The position numbers were made by a program, and so were the translations under genes. 64,000 bases of DNA from Eubacteriaceae bacterium. GTDB lineage: Bacteria; Bacillota; Clostridia; Lachnospirales; Lachnospiraceae. Positions 26,764 through 34,495 of this stretch are shown here, piece by piece. The stretch covers positions 234,134-298,133 of the forward strand of contig CAJTDQ010000003.1 of the NCBI GenBank assembly GCA_910574895.1. Direction: 5' to 3'. The stretch's first letter is position 1, and each line of letters begins with the position of its first letter. The notes under the pieces are model-generated. The model was not told where the DNA came from. It made no database searches and saw only the letters and a program-made list of their open reading frames with translations.

Positions 26764-28093
26764 AAGATTTATATTAGATTTTATGGCGTTGGCACTTCCG
26801 ATTATGTTACAGTCATTAACAGGAAATATTTTAAACATCTGTGATACGATGATGGTTGGGAAAGTATCATCAGTTGCAATTAGTGCTGTTACAGTATCTA
26901 ATAAAGTGTTTATGATATTTTCTTTGTGTACCTTTGGAATTGCAAGTGGAATCAGTATGTTCATGAGCCAGTATTATGGTGCAGAGAATATTGTAAAAGC
27001 AAAGAAAACCTATAAGTTCGGATTGCAGGCGTGTGTGGTAGTCGCATTAATATTTTTGGCTGCCTTGACAGTGATGCCAGAAACATTAATCAGAATTTTT
27101 GTAAAAGGAGATAATATTGTTTATCTGGCTTTAGAATATGTAGCCGTGGTGAAATGGTCTTATATACCTTTTGCAATAAATCAGATTAGTGCTGTGTTAT
27201 TCCGAGTGTTTAAAAAGCAGCGTATTCCGATGAATGTAAGTATTCTTTCTGTTGGAGTCAATATATTGTTAAATTACATATTGATTTATGGAAAGTTTGG
27301 CGCACCGGCTTTAGGGGTAAGTGGTGCGGCGGCAGCAACGCTAATTTCCAGATGCATAGAATGTGTTACATTATTGGTGATGGTATTGGTATTTAACAAT
27401 GGAAAAGAAATTTTTACAAAAGGCTATGGGACATTAAGCAGAAATGTAAAGCTAGGAATTATGAAAAAGACAATCCCTCTTATGTTTAATGAAGGAATCT
27501 ATGCAATTGCATTAACTCTGGTATTTAGAAATTATTGTGTAGTAAATGAGGCATATATTCCTGCGGTAACTGTTGTTGATAATGTATTTGATCTGATAAA
27601 TGTGGCGTTTATGGGATGTGCACATGCAGCAGGAATTGTTATAGGCAAAGTACTCGGTTCCGGAAATATGGAAAAAGCAAAGGAAGAGTCTAAAAAACTA
27701 ATTGTGCTAGGGCTGTCAGTAAGCTTACTGTGCAGCTTGGTGGTAATAGCCATATCTGATTTTGTACCAATGCTATTTTCACTTACAGGGAATTTATTTG
27801 GTATGGCAACCACGCTTCTTAGAACAAAGGCTGTATTTAGCTGGGGACAAGGTTATGGTCTTACAGTGTATTTTATTTTAAGAGCAGGGGGAGATGTAAA
27901 AGCTGTATTGTTGCTGGATGGATTATTTAATTTATATGGACCATTTTTTATTAGTACGATTGTAACGTATTGTACCGGATGGCCAATTCAAATTGTATAT
28001 ATGTGTACGGAGGCAACATATTTACTTAAAATATTTATTGCAACATATTTTTATAAGCGCGGAAAGTGGTGCAGGAATTTGACGATAGGATAA
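26720..28093 (+). CDS. MATE family transporter, copy 2
   Basis: A 457-residue MATE transporter, clearly paralogous to the one at 23455 (shared NILNICDTMMVGKVSS, GIASGISMFMSQYYGAE, RVFKKQRIP, AGIVIGKVLGSG and GWPIQIVYMCTEATY). The ATG at 26720 lies inside the SIS gene (44-bp overlap) and lacks a good ribosome site, so translation is probably coupled. Having two copies in one operon with a kinase and a SIS protein, and no FrlA-type permease, is unusual. Confidence 0.85.
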   Translation: MNMKKDIKQNRNNNRRFILDFMALALPIMLQSLTGNILNICDTMMVGKVSSVAISAVTVSNKVFMIFSLCTFGIASGISMFMSQYYGAENIVKAKKTYKFGLQACVVVALIFLAALTVMPETLIRIFVKGDNIVYLALEYVAVVKWSYIPFAINQISAVLFRVFKKQRIPMNVSILSVGVNILLNYILIYGKFGAPALGVSGAAAATLISRCIECVTLLVMVLVFNNGKEIFTKGYGTLSRNVKLGIMKKTIPLMFNEGIYAIALTLVFRNYCVVNEAYIPAVTVVDNVFDLINVAFMGCAHAAGIVIGKVLGSGNMEKAKEESKKLIVLGLSVSLLCSLVVIAISDFVPMLFSLTGNLFGMATTLLRTKAVFSWGQGYGLTVYFILRAGGDVKAVLLLDGLFNLYGPFFISTIVTYCTGWPIQIVYMCTEATYLLKIFIATYFYKRGKWCRNLTIG

Positions 28094-28122
28094 AAAATAA
28101 GACAGAATAAAGGGAGGAAAAT

Positions 28123-28245
28123 ATGAAGAAGGTATTGAATGCTTTGGCGAAAATAGGAATGGAGGTTTTTCTCTATCTTTTTGAACACATATTTTTAGTA
28201 ATAGGTATTGTTATAATTCTTGTTTTATTGATAGCAAAATTATAG
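28123..28245 (+). CDS. Small 40-residue single-span membrane protein
   Basis: ATG at 28123 follows a near-ideal AGGGAGG (28111-28117) and opens a 40-codon frame ending TAG at 28243-28245. The product begins MKKVLNALAKIGMEVFLYLF and continues with a hydrophobic run (about residues 14-38) that is one transmembrane helix, ending in AKL. It is too short for most annotation. It is 29 nt after MATE copy 2 and probably on the same mRNA. I do not recognise it; a small accessory subunit of the transporter is a possibility. Confidence 0.6.
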   Translation: MKKVLNALAKIGMEVFLYLFEHIFLVIGIVIILVLLIAKL

Positions 28246-28279
28246 CAAAAAAATTTTTTGAAAAAATTGAAAAAAAAGG

Positions 28280-28347
28280 TTGCATTCTGCAAAATGAACT
28301 GGTATATTGAAAGTACAAAGTGGATTAGCGATAGAACCAAAGTGCAC
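28280..28347 (+). promoter_or_regulatory. Promoter and conserved leader of deglycase gene 1
   Basis: TTGCAT (28280-28285), 17-bp spacer, TATATT (28303-28308), with GAACTGG directly before the -10. Downstream, GAACCA (28334-28339) and GTGCAC (28342-28347) recur in the leader of the second deglycase gene, GAACCA at the same distance (36 bp) from ACTGGT. Likely GntR-family half-sites, or a leader RNA motif. Confidence 0.65.
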
Positions 28348-28446
28348 GTTGCGTATATCCTAAACTACTGTGAAAATGAAATGAATAAAATTCCAAAAGG
28401 AAAGTAAAAAAGCGATGGATTGTCGCGGAAAGAGAGGAAAAGGGAA

Positions 28447-29499
28447 ATGGCAGAAGTTGCAGAAAAGGTAATCTTACCAAAGTTTAACAAGGAAAAATAT
28501 TTTAAGGATGGTGAAGTCGTATACGGCAAGCGTGAAGAAGTGGAGTCAGCAGCAGATAAGATTTGTGAAGATGGATTTAAGAATATTGTTCTTCTTGGTA
28601 TTGGTGGAACAGAATTCGAGTTGGCACCAATTGAATATCAGGTAAAGAAGTATAGCGATATTGAAATATCTGCATACAATGCAGCAGATGCAAATACAGT
28701 TCATCCAAAGAATATTACAAAGGACACAGTTGTTGTTACAGCAAGTGCCAGTGGTGATACAGTAGAGATTGTTGAGGCAGCAGAATGGATTGTAGAGACG
28801 GGAGCACAGATAGTTGCCTTTACAAAGAAAGAAGGAAAGTTAGGAAAGTTCCTGACAGAAAAAGGAAAAATTGTAATTGAGGCAGATGTTACAACAGGTG
28901 GATGTGAGTTCTCATATGTGTTATTTAACTTCCTTGCGTTTAAAATTATGAACAATAAGGGTTCTTTCCCTAAATATAAAGAATTTGCAGACAGCATGAA
29001 AGGTGTGTTCCAAAACCTTTATGATATCAGAGTGCAGTTTGATGCTAAGGCTGAGGAAGTTGCAAAGAAATATTACAATGCACCATACAGTATTTTCTGT
29101 GGAAGTGGTGCAGCATGGGGAGAAACATTACTCTTTGCAATGTGCATTTTAGAAGAAATGCAATGGGTTAGAACGCGTCCGGTAACATCGGCACAGTTCT
29201 TCCATGGAACATTAGAGTTAGTAGAAAAGGGAGTTCCTGTATTTGTAGTTAAAGGTGAGGATGAATACCGTGATCAGGATACTAGAGTTGAGAGCTTCTT
29301 AAAGAAGATTGGGCATGAAGATGCGGTAATTATTGATCTTGCAGAGTTTGCACTGGACGGAGTGGATAACGAGTTCAGACCAATCTATTCACCAATGATT
29401 ACAACAGCGCTTTTGACAGATAGAATGGCAAGTTACTATGAAACATATACAAAGCATAATCTTGCTTATCGTCGTTATTATCGTCAGTTTGAATATTAA
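28447..29499 (+). CDS. frlB: FrlB-like fructosamine 6-phosphate deglycase, copy 1
   Basis: Cleaves a phosphorylated Amadori compound to glucose 6-phosphate and the free amine in the cytosol. The 350-residue protein has two SIS domains; the C-terminal part matches E. coli FrlB as I know it (FFHGTLELVEKGVP, DTRVESFL, and the ending RRYYRQFEY against RRYYGGLVEY). Phosphosugar loops are LGIGGTEFELAP, TASASGDTVEIVEA and CGSGAAWGET. I use the ATG at 28447 with AGGAAAAGGGA upstream rather than the TTG at 28420. Followed by a FrlC-like epimerase, as in frl operons. Confidence 0.82.
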   Translation: MAEVAEKVILPKFNKEKYFKDGEVVYGKREEVESAADKICEDGFKNIVLLGIGGTEFELAPIEYQVKKYSDIEISAYNAADANTVHPKNITKDTVVVTASASGDTVEIVEAAEWIVETGAQIVAFTKKEGKLGKFLTEKGKIVIEADVTTGGCEFSYVLFNFLAFKIMNNKGSFPKYKEFADSMKGVFQNLYDIRVQFDAKAEEVAKKYYNAPYSIFCGSGAAWGETLLFAMCILEEMQWVRTRPVTSAQFFHGTLELVEKGVPVFVVKGEDEYRDQDTRVESFLKKIGHEDAVIIDLAEFALDGVDNEFRPIYSPMITTALLTDRMASYYETYTKHNLAYRRYYRQFEY

Positions 29500-29523
29500 A
29501 ATATATAGATATTGTCTAATACT

Positions 29524-29547
29524 GGGGCGGAAAAATTTTTCCGTCCC
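29524..29547 (+). terminator. Hairpin between deglycase 1 and the epimerase gene
   Basis: GGGGCGGAAAAA (29524-29535) runs directly into TTTTTCCGTCCC (29536-29547): a near-perfect stem with a minimal loop and one wobble. A CT-rich stretch follows, not a U-tract, so it is more likely an mRNA stability or processing element or a weak terminator. Confidence 0.5.
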
Positions 29548-29582
29548 TCCTTCCTATAATAAAGAAACCGGAGGAAATAGAA

Positions 29583-30434
29583 ATGAATACACAGAAAATA
29601 GAATTAGCAGCAATGAATTGTCATCATAGGTTTTTCGAATTAGAAGATTTCTTTGCAAGTGCAAAGAAAAATGGATATAAATATGTTGAAATCTGGACGG
29701 GTCCACAACACTTTTTTATGGATCATAACGGATATGAAAGTGTGAAGAAATTAAAAGACTTAGAGGAAAAGTATGGAATAAAGGTAATCGGTATATGTCC
29801 AGAGCAGACAAATCCTAAACCCAATAATATGGCAGCAAAAGATTTGAATATGCAGGAAAGGGTATTAAATTATTTTAAAAATGCCATTGATGTGGCTTGT
29901 GAAATTAAAGCGAAACAGGTAGTTGTAACCAGTGGATGGGGATTTTTAAGTGAGAGTGTGGAAAAGGCATACAAAAGAAGTGCAATAATGTTAAGAAAGG
30001 TTGCGGATTATGCTGAAGATAAAAATATGAATTTAGCAATTGAGGCACTACAACCGGAAGAATCTTTGATTGCTAATACTGCATTGGAATTGAAGAAGCT
30101 GATTGATGAGGTAGACAGACCAGCATTAAAAGTATGTCTTGATACAGGAGCTATGGCAAGAGCAAAAGACACAATACAGACATATTTTGATATGTTTGGT
30201 GATAAAGTGATACATGCACATTTTGTAGATGTAGATATAGAGAAAGAAACAACCCATCTTGCATGGGGAGATGGTAAAAGAAATATGGCGGAAGATATCA
30301 AGGTGTTTGAAAAGAATCAGTATCACGGATTGTTATCAGTGGAATGTGTGAATGGAGAATACTTTGAAAAGCCGGAACAGGCAGATGGAAAATCTATGGA
30401 AGTTTATCGTGAAGTTCATAATGAAAAATTATAG
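29583..30434 (+). CDS. frlC: Sugar phosphate isomerase/epimerase, FrlC-like (fructoselysine 3-epimerase)
   Basis: A 283-residue xylose-isomerase-like TIM-barrel protein. FrlC interconverts fructoselysine and psicoselysine, widening the range of Amadori epimers that enter the pathway. Matches include YKYVEIWTGPQHF near residue 33-45, KVIGICPEQTNPKPNNM, the metal-ligand stretches IEALQPEESL, KVCLDTGAM and HAHFVDVD, and a C-terminal LLSVECVNGEYF. GGAGGAAATAGAA precedes the ATG. It directly follows a FrlB-like gene and is closed by a terminator. Confidence 0.75.
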   Translation: MNTQKIELAAMNCHHRFFELEDFFASAKKNGYKYVEIWTGPQHFFMDHNGYESVKKLKDLEEKYGIKVIGICPEQTNPKPNNMAAKDLNMQERVLNYFKNAIDVACEIKAKQVVVTSGWGFLSESVEKAYKRSAIMLRKVADYAEDKNMNLAIEALQPEESLIANTALELKKLIDEVDRPALKVCLDTGAMARAKDTIQTYFDMFGDKVIHAHFVDVDIEKETTHLAWGDGKRNMAEDIKVFEKNQYHGLLSVECVNGEYFEKPEQADGKSMEVYREVHNEKL

Positions 30435-30457
30435 TCATATAGCGAAATGGTCGTTAA

Positions 30458-30502
30458 TTCCCTTGATCTTTCTTTAATGGAGAGAACAAGGGAAGTTTTT
30501 TA
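30458..30502 (+). terminator. Intrinsic terminator after the epimerase gene
   Basis: TTCCCTTG (30458-30465) pairs with CAAGGGAA (30487-30494) around a loop with a further partial stem, followed by GTTTTTTATTAT. The rest of the 388-nt gap to the next gene carries a cre-like site and the promoter listed next. Confidence 0.8.
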
Positions 30503-30598
30503 TTATATAGGAATTAACAAGAAAAATTGGGCAATATATATATTTTTACGAGAAAAGATAAACAAAATAGTGAAAAAGTACTATAACTTTTGAAAAAA

Positions 30599-30612
30599 TG
30601 AAAACGTTTTTG
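30599..30612 (+). promoter_or_regulatory. cre-like catabolite control site
   Basis: TGAAAACGTTTTTG fits the Firmicute cre consensus (TGAAARCGYTTNCA) closely. It lies about 55 bp upstream of the -35 element of the second deglycase/PTS unit. Position upstream of a promoter would suit activation or looping; function is inferred. Confidence 0.5.
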
Positions 30613-30666
30613 GATAAAATTGCATAAAAAAGAAAAAGAAAATATGAAAAAAATATAAAAAAGTAC

Positions 30667-30736
30667 TTGCATATCATAAGGAGAACTGGTATAGTAAAAA
30701 CATCAAGTGGGATACATAATGAACCACAGGGTGCAC
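30667..30736 (+). promoter_or_regulatory. Promoter and conserved leader of deglycase 2/PTS operon
   Basis: TTGCAT (30667-30672), 17-bp spacer, TATAGT (30690-30695), with GAACTGG directly before the -10. GAACCA (30721-30726) lies 36 bp from ACTGGT, exactly as before deglycase 1, and GTGCAC follows at 30731-30736. This is the only clear promoter ahead of the genes to 37997. Confidence 0.65.
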
Positions 30737-30822
30737 ACTGTATACAGAGTATTTTGCTTTGACTCGTAATGAAATAATAGCCATTGGCTAAAGAAGAATA
30801 TGAAAGAAAGGGAGAAAAGAAA

Positions 30823-31863
30823 ATGGCAGAAGTTTTAGAGAAGGTAGTATTGCCAAAGTTCGATGCTGAAAAGTATTTGTCAGAGGGTGAAAAGATTTAT
30901 GCGCAACGCGCAGAAGTTGAAGCCGTTGCTGATAAGATTTGGAATGACGGATTTAAAAATATTATTCTTTTAGGAATTGGAGGAACCGAATTTGAGTTGG
31001 GACCGATTGAGTATCAAGTAAAAAAATATAGTGATATTGATATTGAATTGGTAAATGCAGCGGATGCAAATACAGTTCATCCTAAAAAATTAACAAAGGA
31101 TACACTTGTAATTACAGCAAGTGCAAGTGGCGACACAGTAGAGATTGTAGAAGCTGCTACATGGATGGTTGAAGCGGGAGCACATGTTGTTGCGTTTACA
31201 AAAAAGGAAGGTAAACTTGGACAGATAGCACAGACAGTTATAGAAGCAAATGTTACAACAGGAATGTGTGAATATTCGTATGTATTGTTTGATTTTCTTG
31301 CATTTAGAATTCTTTATAATAAGGGTGATTTCCCTAGATACAATGAATTTGCTGATGGCTTAAAAGGTATATTTAAAAATTTGTTAGATATTAGAGTTCA
31401 GTTTGATGGCAGAGCAGAGGAAATCGCAAAAAAATATTATAATGCACCATATAGCATTTTTTGTGGAAGCGGTGCTGCATGGGGAGAGACGATTCTTTTT
31501 GCAATGTGTATATTAGAAGAAATGCAGTGGGTTAGGACACGTCCGGTAACATCAGCTCAGTTCTTCCATGGAACATTAGAGTTGGTGGAAAAAGGAGTTC
31601 CGGTTTTTGTTGTGAAAGGCGAAGATGAGTATCGCGCACAGGATACAAGAGTGGAACGTTTCTTAAAAACAATTGGTCATGAAGAATCTGTTGTGATTGA
31701 TTTAGCTGAGTTTGCATTAGATGGAATTGATAAAGAATTTAGATCAATTGTGTCTCCAATGATTGTCACAGCACTTTTAACAGATAGAACGGCAAGCTAT
31801 TATGAAACCTATACAAAACATAATTTGAAGTATCGTCGTTATTATCGTCAATTTGAATATTAA
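30823..31863 (+). CDS. frlB: FrlB-like fructosamine 6-phosphate deglycase, copy 2
   Basis: Paralogue of the protein at 28447, 346 residues; it lacks a few residues after KEGKLGQ that copy 1 has (FLTEKGKI region). The SIS loops (LGIGGTEFELGP, TASASGDTVEIVEA, CGSGAAWGET), FFHGTLELVEKGVP and the ending RRYYRQFEY are kept. The ATG at 30823 follows AAAGGGAGAAAAG; the TTG at 30784 is rejected. It heads the PTS operon, so it probably acts on the PTS-phosphorylated substrate, as GfrE/GfrF do in the Salmonella gfr system. Which of the two copies prefers which sugar amine is unknown. Confidence 0.82.
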   Translation: MAEVLEKVVLPKFDAEKYLSEGEKIYAQRAEVEAVADKIWNDGFKNIILLGIGGTEFELGPIEYQVKKYSDIDIELVNAADANTVHPKKLTKDTLVITASASGDTVEIVEAATWMVEAGAHVVAFTKKEGKLGQIAQTVIEANVTTGMCEYSYVLFDFLAFRILYNKGDFPRYNEFADGLKGIFKNLLDIRVQFDGRAEEIAKKYYNAPYSIFCGSGAAWGETILFAMCILEEMQWVRTRPVTSAQFFHGTLELVEKGVPVFVVKGEDEYRAQDTRVERFLKTIGHEESVVIDLAEFALDGIDKEFRSIVSPMIVTALLTDRTASYYETYTKHNLKYRRYYRQFEY

Positions 31864-31975
31864 AAATATGATGCGATGTAATGAAGCTGTCTTACATAAA
31901 TAAATGAGGCAGTGAGATAAATATAAAGAAGCAAAGCAAACGACAGCGCTAAGGCTTCTGGAAAGGAGAAAACAT

Positions 31976-32449
31976 ATGATTAAATTAGTTCGAGTTGATC
32001 ATCGTTTATTACATGGGCAGGTGGCATTTAGTTGGACCAACGGAGTTGGAGCTGATTGTATTTTGGTAGCAAGTGATATGGTTGTGAATGACGAAGTCTG
32101 GAAAACAACATTAAGACTTGGTAAACCTAGTGGAGTTAAGCTTGTAATGAAAAATATGGAAGATTCCATAAAGGCAATTAACAGCGGAGTAACAGATAAA
32201 TATAAACTGATTATTGTCGTTCAGTCTATTGAGGAAGCAAAACAGCTGGCTGATGGATGTCCGACGATTACAAGTATTAATCTTGGAAACACAAAGGAAA
32301 GTAAAACGACTACACAGATTAGTAAGCAGATTTTCCTTGAGGAAGAAGAGAAAAAAATACTGAAAGAATTGATGGACAGAGGTGTTGAATGTGAAATTCG
32401 GGCACTTGCGGATGATGCAAAAATTGATGTTGCAAAAGCTATGAAATAG
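31976..32449 (+). CDS. PTS mannose/fructose/sorbose-family IIB component
   Basis: A 157-residue cytosolic phosphotransfer protein. The active-site motif VDHRLLHGQV is at residues 7-16, with His13 as the phosphorylation site. Further family blocks are DCILVASDMVVND, LRLGKPSGVK and INLGNTKESKTT. It accepts phosphate from IIA and passes it to the sugar carried through IIC/IID. AAAGGAG precedes the ATG. First PTS gene after deglycase 2, 112 nt away with no terminator between. Confidence 0.92.
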   Translation: MIKLVRVDHRLLHGQVAFSWTNGVGADCILVASDMVVNDEVWKTTLRLGKPSGVKLVMKNMEDSIKAINSGVTDKYKLIIVVQSIEEAKQLADGCPTITSINLGNTKESKTTTQISKQIFLEEEEKKILKELMDRGVECEIRALADDAKIDVAKAMK

Positions 32450-32544
32450 CAGAGGCACACATAAGGAAAAATTAAATATATGGTAGGAATACAAAAGATA
32501 TTTCTACATTTCGTTATTCTAAAATTTAGATAGGAGGAAATGTC

Positions 32545-33330
32545 ATGTTAATAAAAGCTATATTAATAGGTCTTGTATCGGCATGGGGCGTTCTTGATTA
32601 TAATGTTGGTACACTCTATACATTTAGACCATTAGTTTTAAGTGTTTTAGTTGGAGCTATATTAGGAGATATTCAGACAGGTATCACAATTGGTGCGAGT
32701 TTGGAATTGTTGTTTATGGGAGCAATTTCAGTTGGTGCTTATATCCCGCCAGATGTAAACGTTGGTGGTGTTTTGGCTACAGCATTTGCAATTCAGATGG
32801 GTTCAGGTGTTGAGGCGGCAGTTACACTGGCTATGCCAATTGCCACCTTGTCATTAGGACTTGGAAACATTATTGCAGCAGTTATACCTGTATTCTTAAA
32901 GATTGCTGATAAGGGGGCAGAAGAAGGAAATTATAAGAAGATTGTTGGAACCCACTGGTTAATGGGAATGGTCGGAACGATTGAGAAATTCACATTATCA
33001 TTTGCGGCATTCTATTTAGGAGCTGACAAAGTTCAGGATTTACTTGGATTTATCCCACAGTTTATTTTAGATGGAATGGGTGTTGCAGCAGGTATCCTTC
33101 CGGCAATGGGATTTGCAATGCTTCTTAGAATGATTGTAAGCAAGAGACTGATTCCTTACTTTATTTTAGGTTTTGTTCTTATCGCTTACGCAAATATCCC
33201 GGTATTAGGTGTTGCTATTATTGCAGTTGTTATTGTAATGGTTAAGTTTGGATTCCTTGAAGGAAAACAACCAGTAATGGCGATGGCAGATTCAGGAAAT
33301 CAGGAGGTAGATGACGATGAAGACTTCTAA
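32545..33330 (+). CDS. PTS mannose-family IIC component
   Basis: A 261-residue integral membrane channel subunit. The start (LIKAILIGLVSAWGVLDYNVGTLYTF) and the IQTGITIGASLELLFMGAISVGAYIPPDVNVGG block are typical IIC-Man motifs; six to eight hydrophobic segments. TAGGAGGAAATGTC precedes the ATG. It overlaps IID, so the two membrane subunits are made in balance. With IID it forms the translocation pore; substrate in this context is inferred to be a glycated amine. Confidence 0.92.
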   Translation: MLIKAILIGLVSAWGVLDYNVGTLYTFRPLVLSVLVGAILGDIQTGITIGASLELLFMGAISVGAYIPPDVNVGGVLATAFAIQMGSGVEAAVTLAMPIATLSLGLGNIIAAVIPVFLKIADKGAEEGNYKKIVGTHWLMGMVGTIEKFTLSFAAFYLGADKVQDLLGFIPQFILDGMGVAAGILPAMGFAMLLRMIVSKRLIPYFILGFVLIAYANIPVLGVAIIAVVIVMVKFGFLEGKQPVMAMADSGNQEVDDDEDF

Positions 33331-34147
33331 AGATAATGAGAGATTAATTACAAAAAAAGATATGATAAAGATGTCATGCAATCAGGGTGCTCTTGGTATG
33401 GAATATTCATGGAACTATCCAAGACAGATGCATTTGGCATTCTGTATGATGATTAATAGTTGTTTAAAGAAAATATATAAGAATGATCCGGAAGGTTATG
33501 CGGCAGCATTGACACGTCATGTTGGATTTTTTAACATCACTCCACAGCTTGCCCCTTTTGTTGGTGGTATTGCAGTATCCATGGAGGAGAGAGTAGCAAA
33601 GGGTGAGATTGATGGTTCAGCAGTTGATTCTGTAAAGGCGGCTCTTATGGGACCTTTATCAGGTATCGGTGATTCTATCTTCTTGGGGTGTATCAGAGTC
33701 ATCGCAGTGGCAATTGGTATTTCATTGGCACAGTCAGGAAGTATCTTAGGACCAATCCTTTATTTCTTAATTTACAATATTCCGGCATTTGCACTTAGAA
33801 TTGTTGGAGCTGTAAAAGGTTATGAATGGGGATTTTCATTCTTGGCACAGGCAGAAAAGAGTGGACTGATGGACAAAATCATGTATGCAGCAGGTATCAT
33901 AGGTATTATGGTAATTGGTGCTATGAGTAAAGACATGTTTTATGCAACAATACCATTAGAAATAGGTACAGGTGAATCTGTTTCTACGATACAGGAAATA
34001 CTTGATGGTATTATGCCAGGTATGTTAGGACTTGGTGCTACATTAGGATTCTATTGGTTGCTTAAGAAAAAGATAAATCCAATGATACTTATTGTTGGTT
34101 CCATGATACTTGGATGTATTGGTGTATATTTTGGATTCTTAGGATAA
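33317..34147 (+). CDS. PTS mannose-family IID component
   Basis: A 276-residue membrane subunit. The family blocks are GALGMEYSWNYPRQMHLAFC near the start, HVGFFNITPQLAPFVGGIAVSMEE, ALMGPLSGIGDSIFLGCIR, and the C-terminal hydrophobic segments. AGGAGG at 33302-33307 is 9 nt from the ATG at 33317 but only 3 nt from an in-frame ATG at 33311, so I choose 33317. It overlaps the end of IIC. A hairpin without U-tract separates it from the HPr gene. Confidence 0.92.
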   Translation: MKTSKDNERLITKKDMIKMSCNQGALGMEYSWNYPRQMHLAFCMMINSCLKKIYKNDPEGYAAALTRHVGFFNITPQLAPFVGGIAVSMEERVAKGEIDGSAVDSVKAALMGPLSGIGDSIFLGCIRVIAVAIGISLAQSGSILGPILYFLIYNIPAFALRIVGAVKGYEWGFSFLAQAEKSGLMDKIMYAAGIIGIMVIGAMSKDMFYATIPLEIGTGESVSTIQEILDGIMPGMLGLGATLGFYWLLKKKINPMILIVGSMILGCIGVYFGFLG

Positions 34148-34158
34148 ATATAAAAGAG

Positions 34159-34191
34159 ATATCAAGGGAGCGAGTTTTGCTCCCTTGATAT
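34159..34191 (+). terminator. Strong intercistronic hairpin between IID and HPr genes
   Basis: ATATCAAGGGAGC (34159-34171) pairs perfectly over 13 bp with GCTCCCTTGATAT (34179-34191), 7-nt loop. No T-run follows. A leaky terminator or RNA-processing barrier that lowers HPr/Enzyme I relative to the transporter is plausible. Confidence 0.55.
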
Positions 34192-34219
34192 ATAATAAGA
34201 CATAATAGGAGGACAAAAA

Positions 34220-34483
34220 ATGGTAAGTAAGACATATACAATTAATATCGTAGAAGGACTACACATGAGACCGGCAGGAATTATAGCGAAAGAAATGGTA
34301 AAATTCTCAAGCAGCGTAACATTAGTATTCGGGGAGAAGAGAATTAATGCCAAAAGTCTGATTAACATTATATCAGCATGTATTAAGAATGGAGCAGAAG
34401 TTACATTTGAATGTGACGGAGAAGATGAAGAAGCAGCAATTGCAAAGATTGAAGAGCTGGCAGGTCAGAATTTTGGAGAATAA
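34220..34483 (+). CDS. HPr-like phosphocarrier dedicated to the locus
   Basis: An 87-residue HPr. His15 lies in EGLHMRPAG (residues 12-20) with Arg17, and Ser46 is kept in NAKSLINII, the HPr kinase site region in Firmicutes. It carries phosphate from Enzyme I to IIA. AGGAGGACAAAAA precedes the ATG. It sits 12 nt before an Enzyme I gene inside a sugar-specific operon, so this locus has its own general PTS proteins or the genome keeps its only copies here. Confidence 0.9.
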   Translation: MVSKTYTINIVEGLHMRPAGIIAKEMVKFSSSVTLVFGEKRINAKSLINIISACIKNGAEVTFECDGEDEEAAIAKIEELAGQNFGE

Positions 34484-34495
34484 GAGGTAAGCGGT

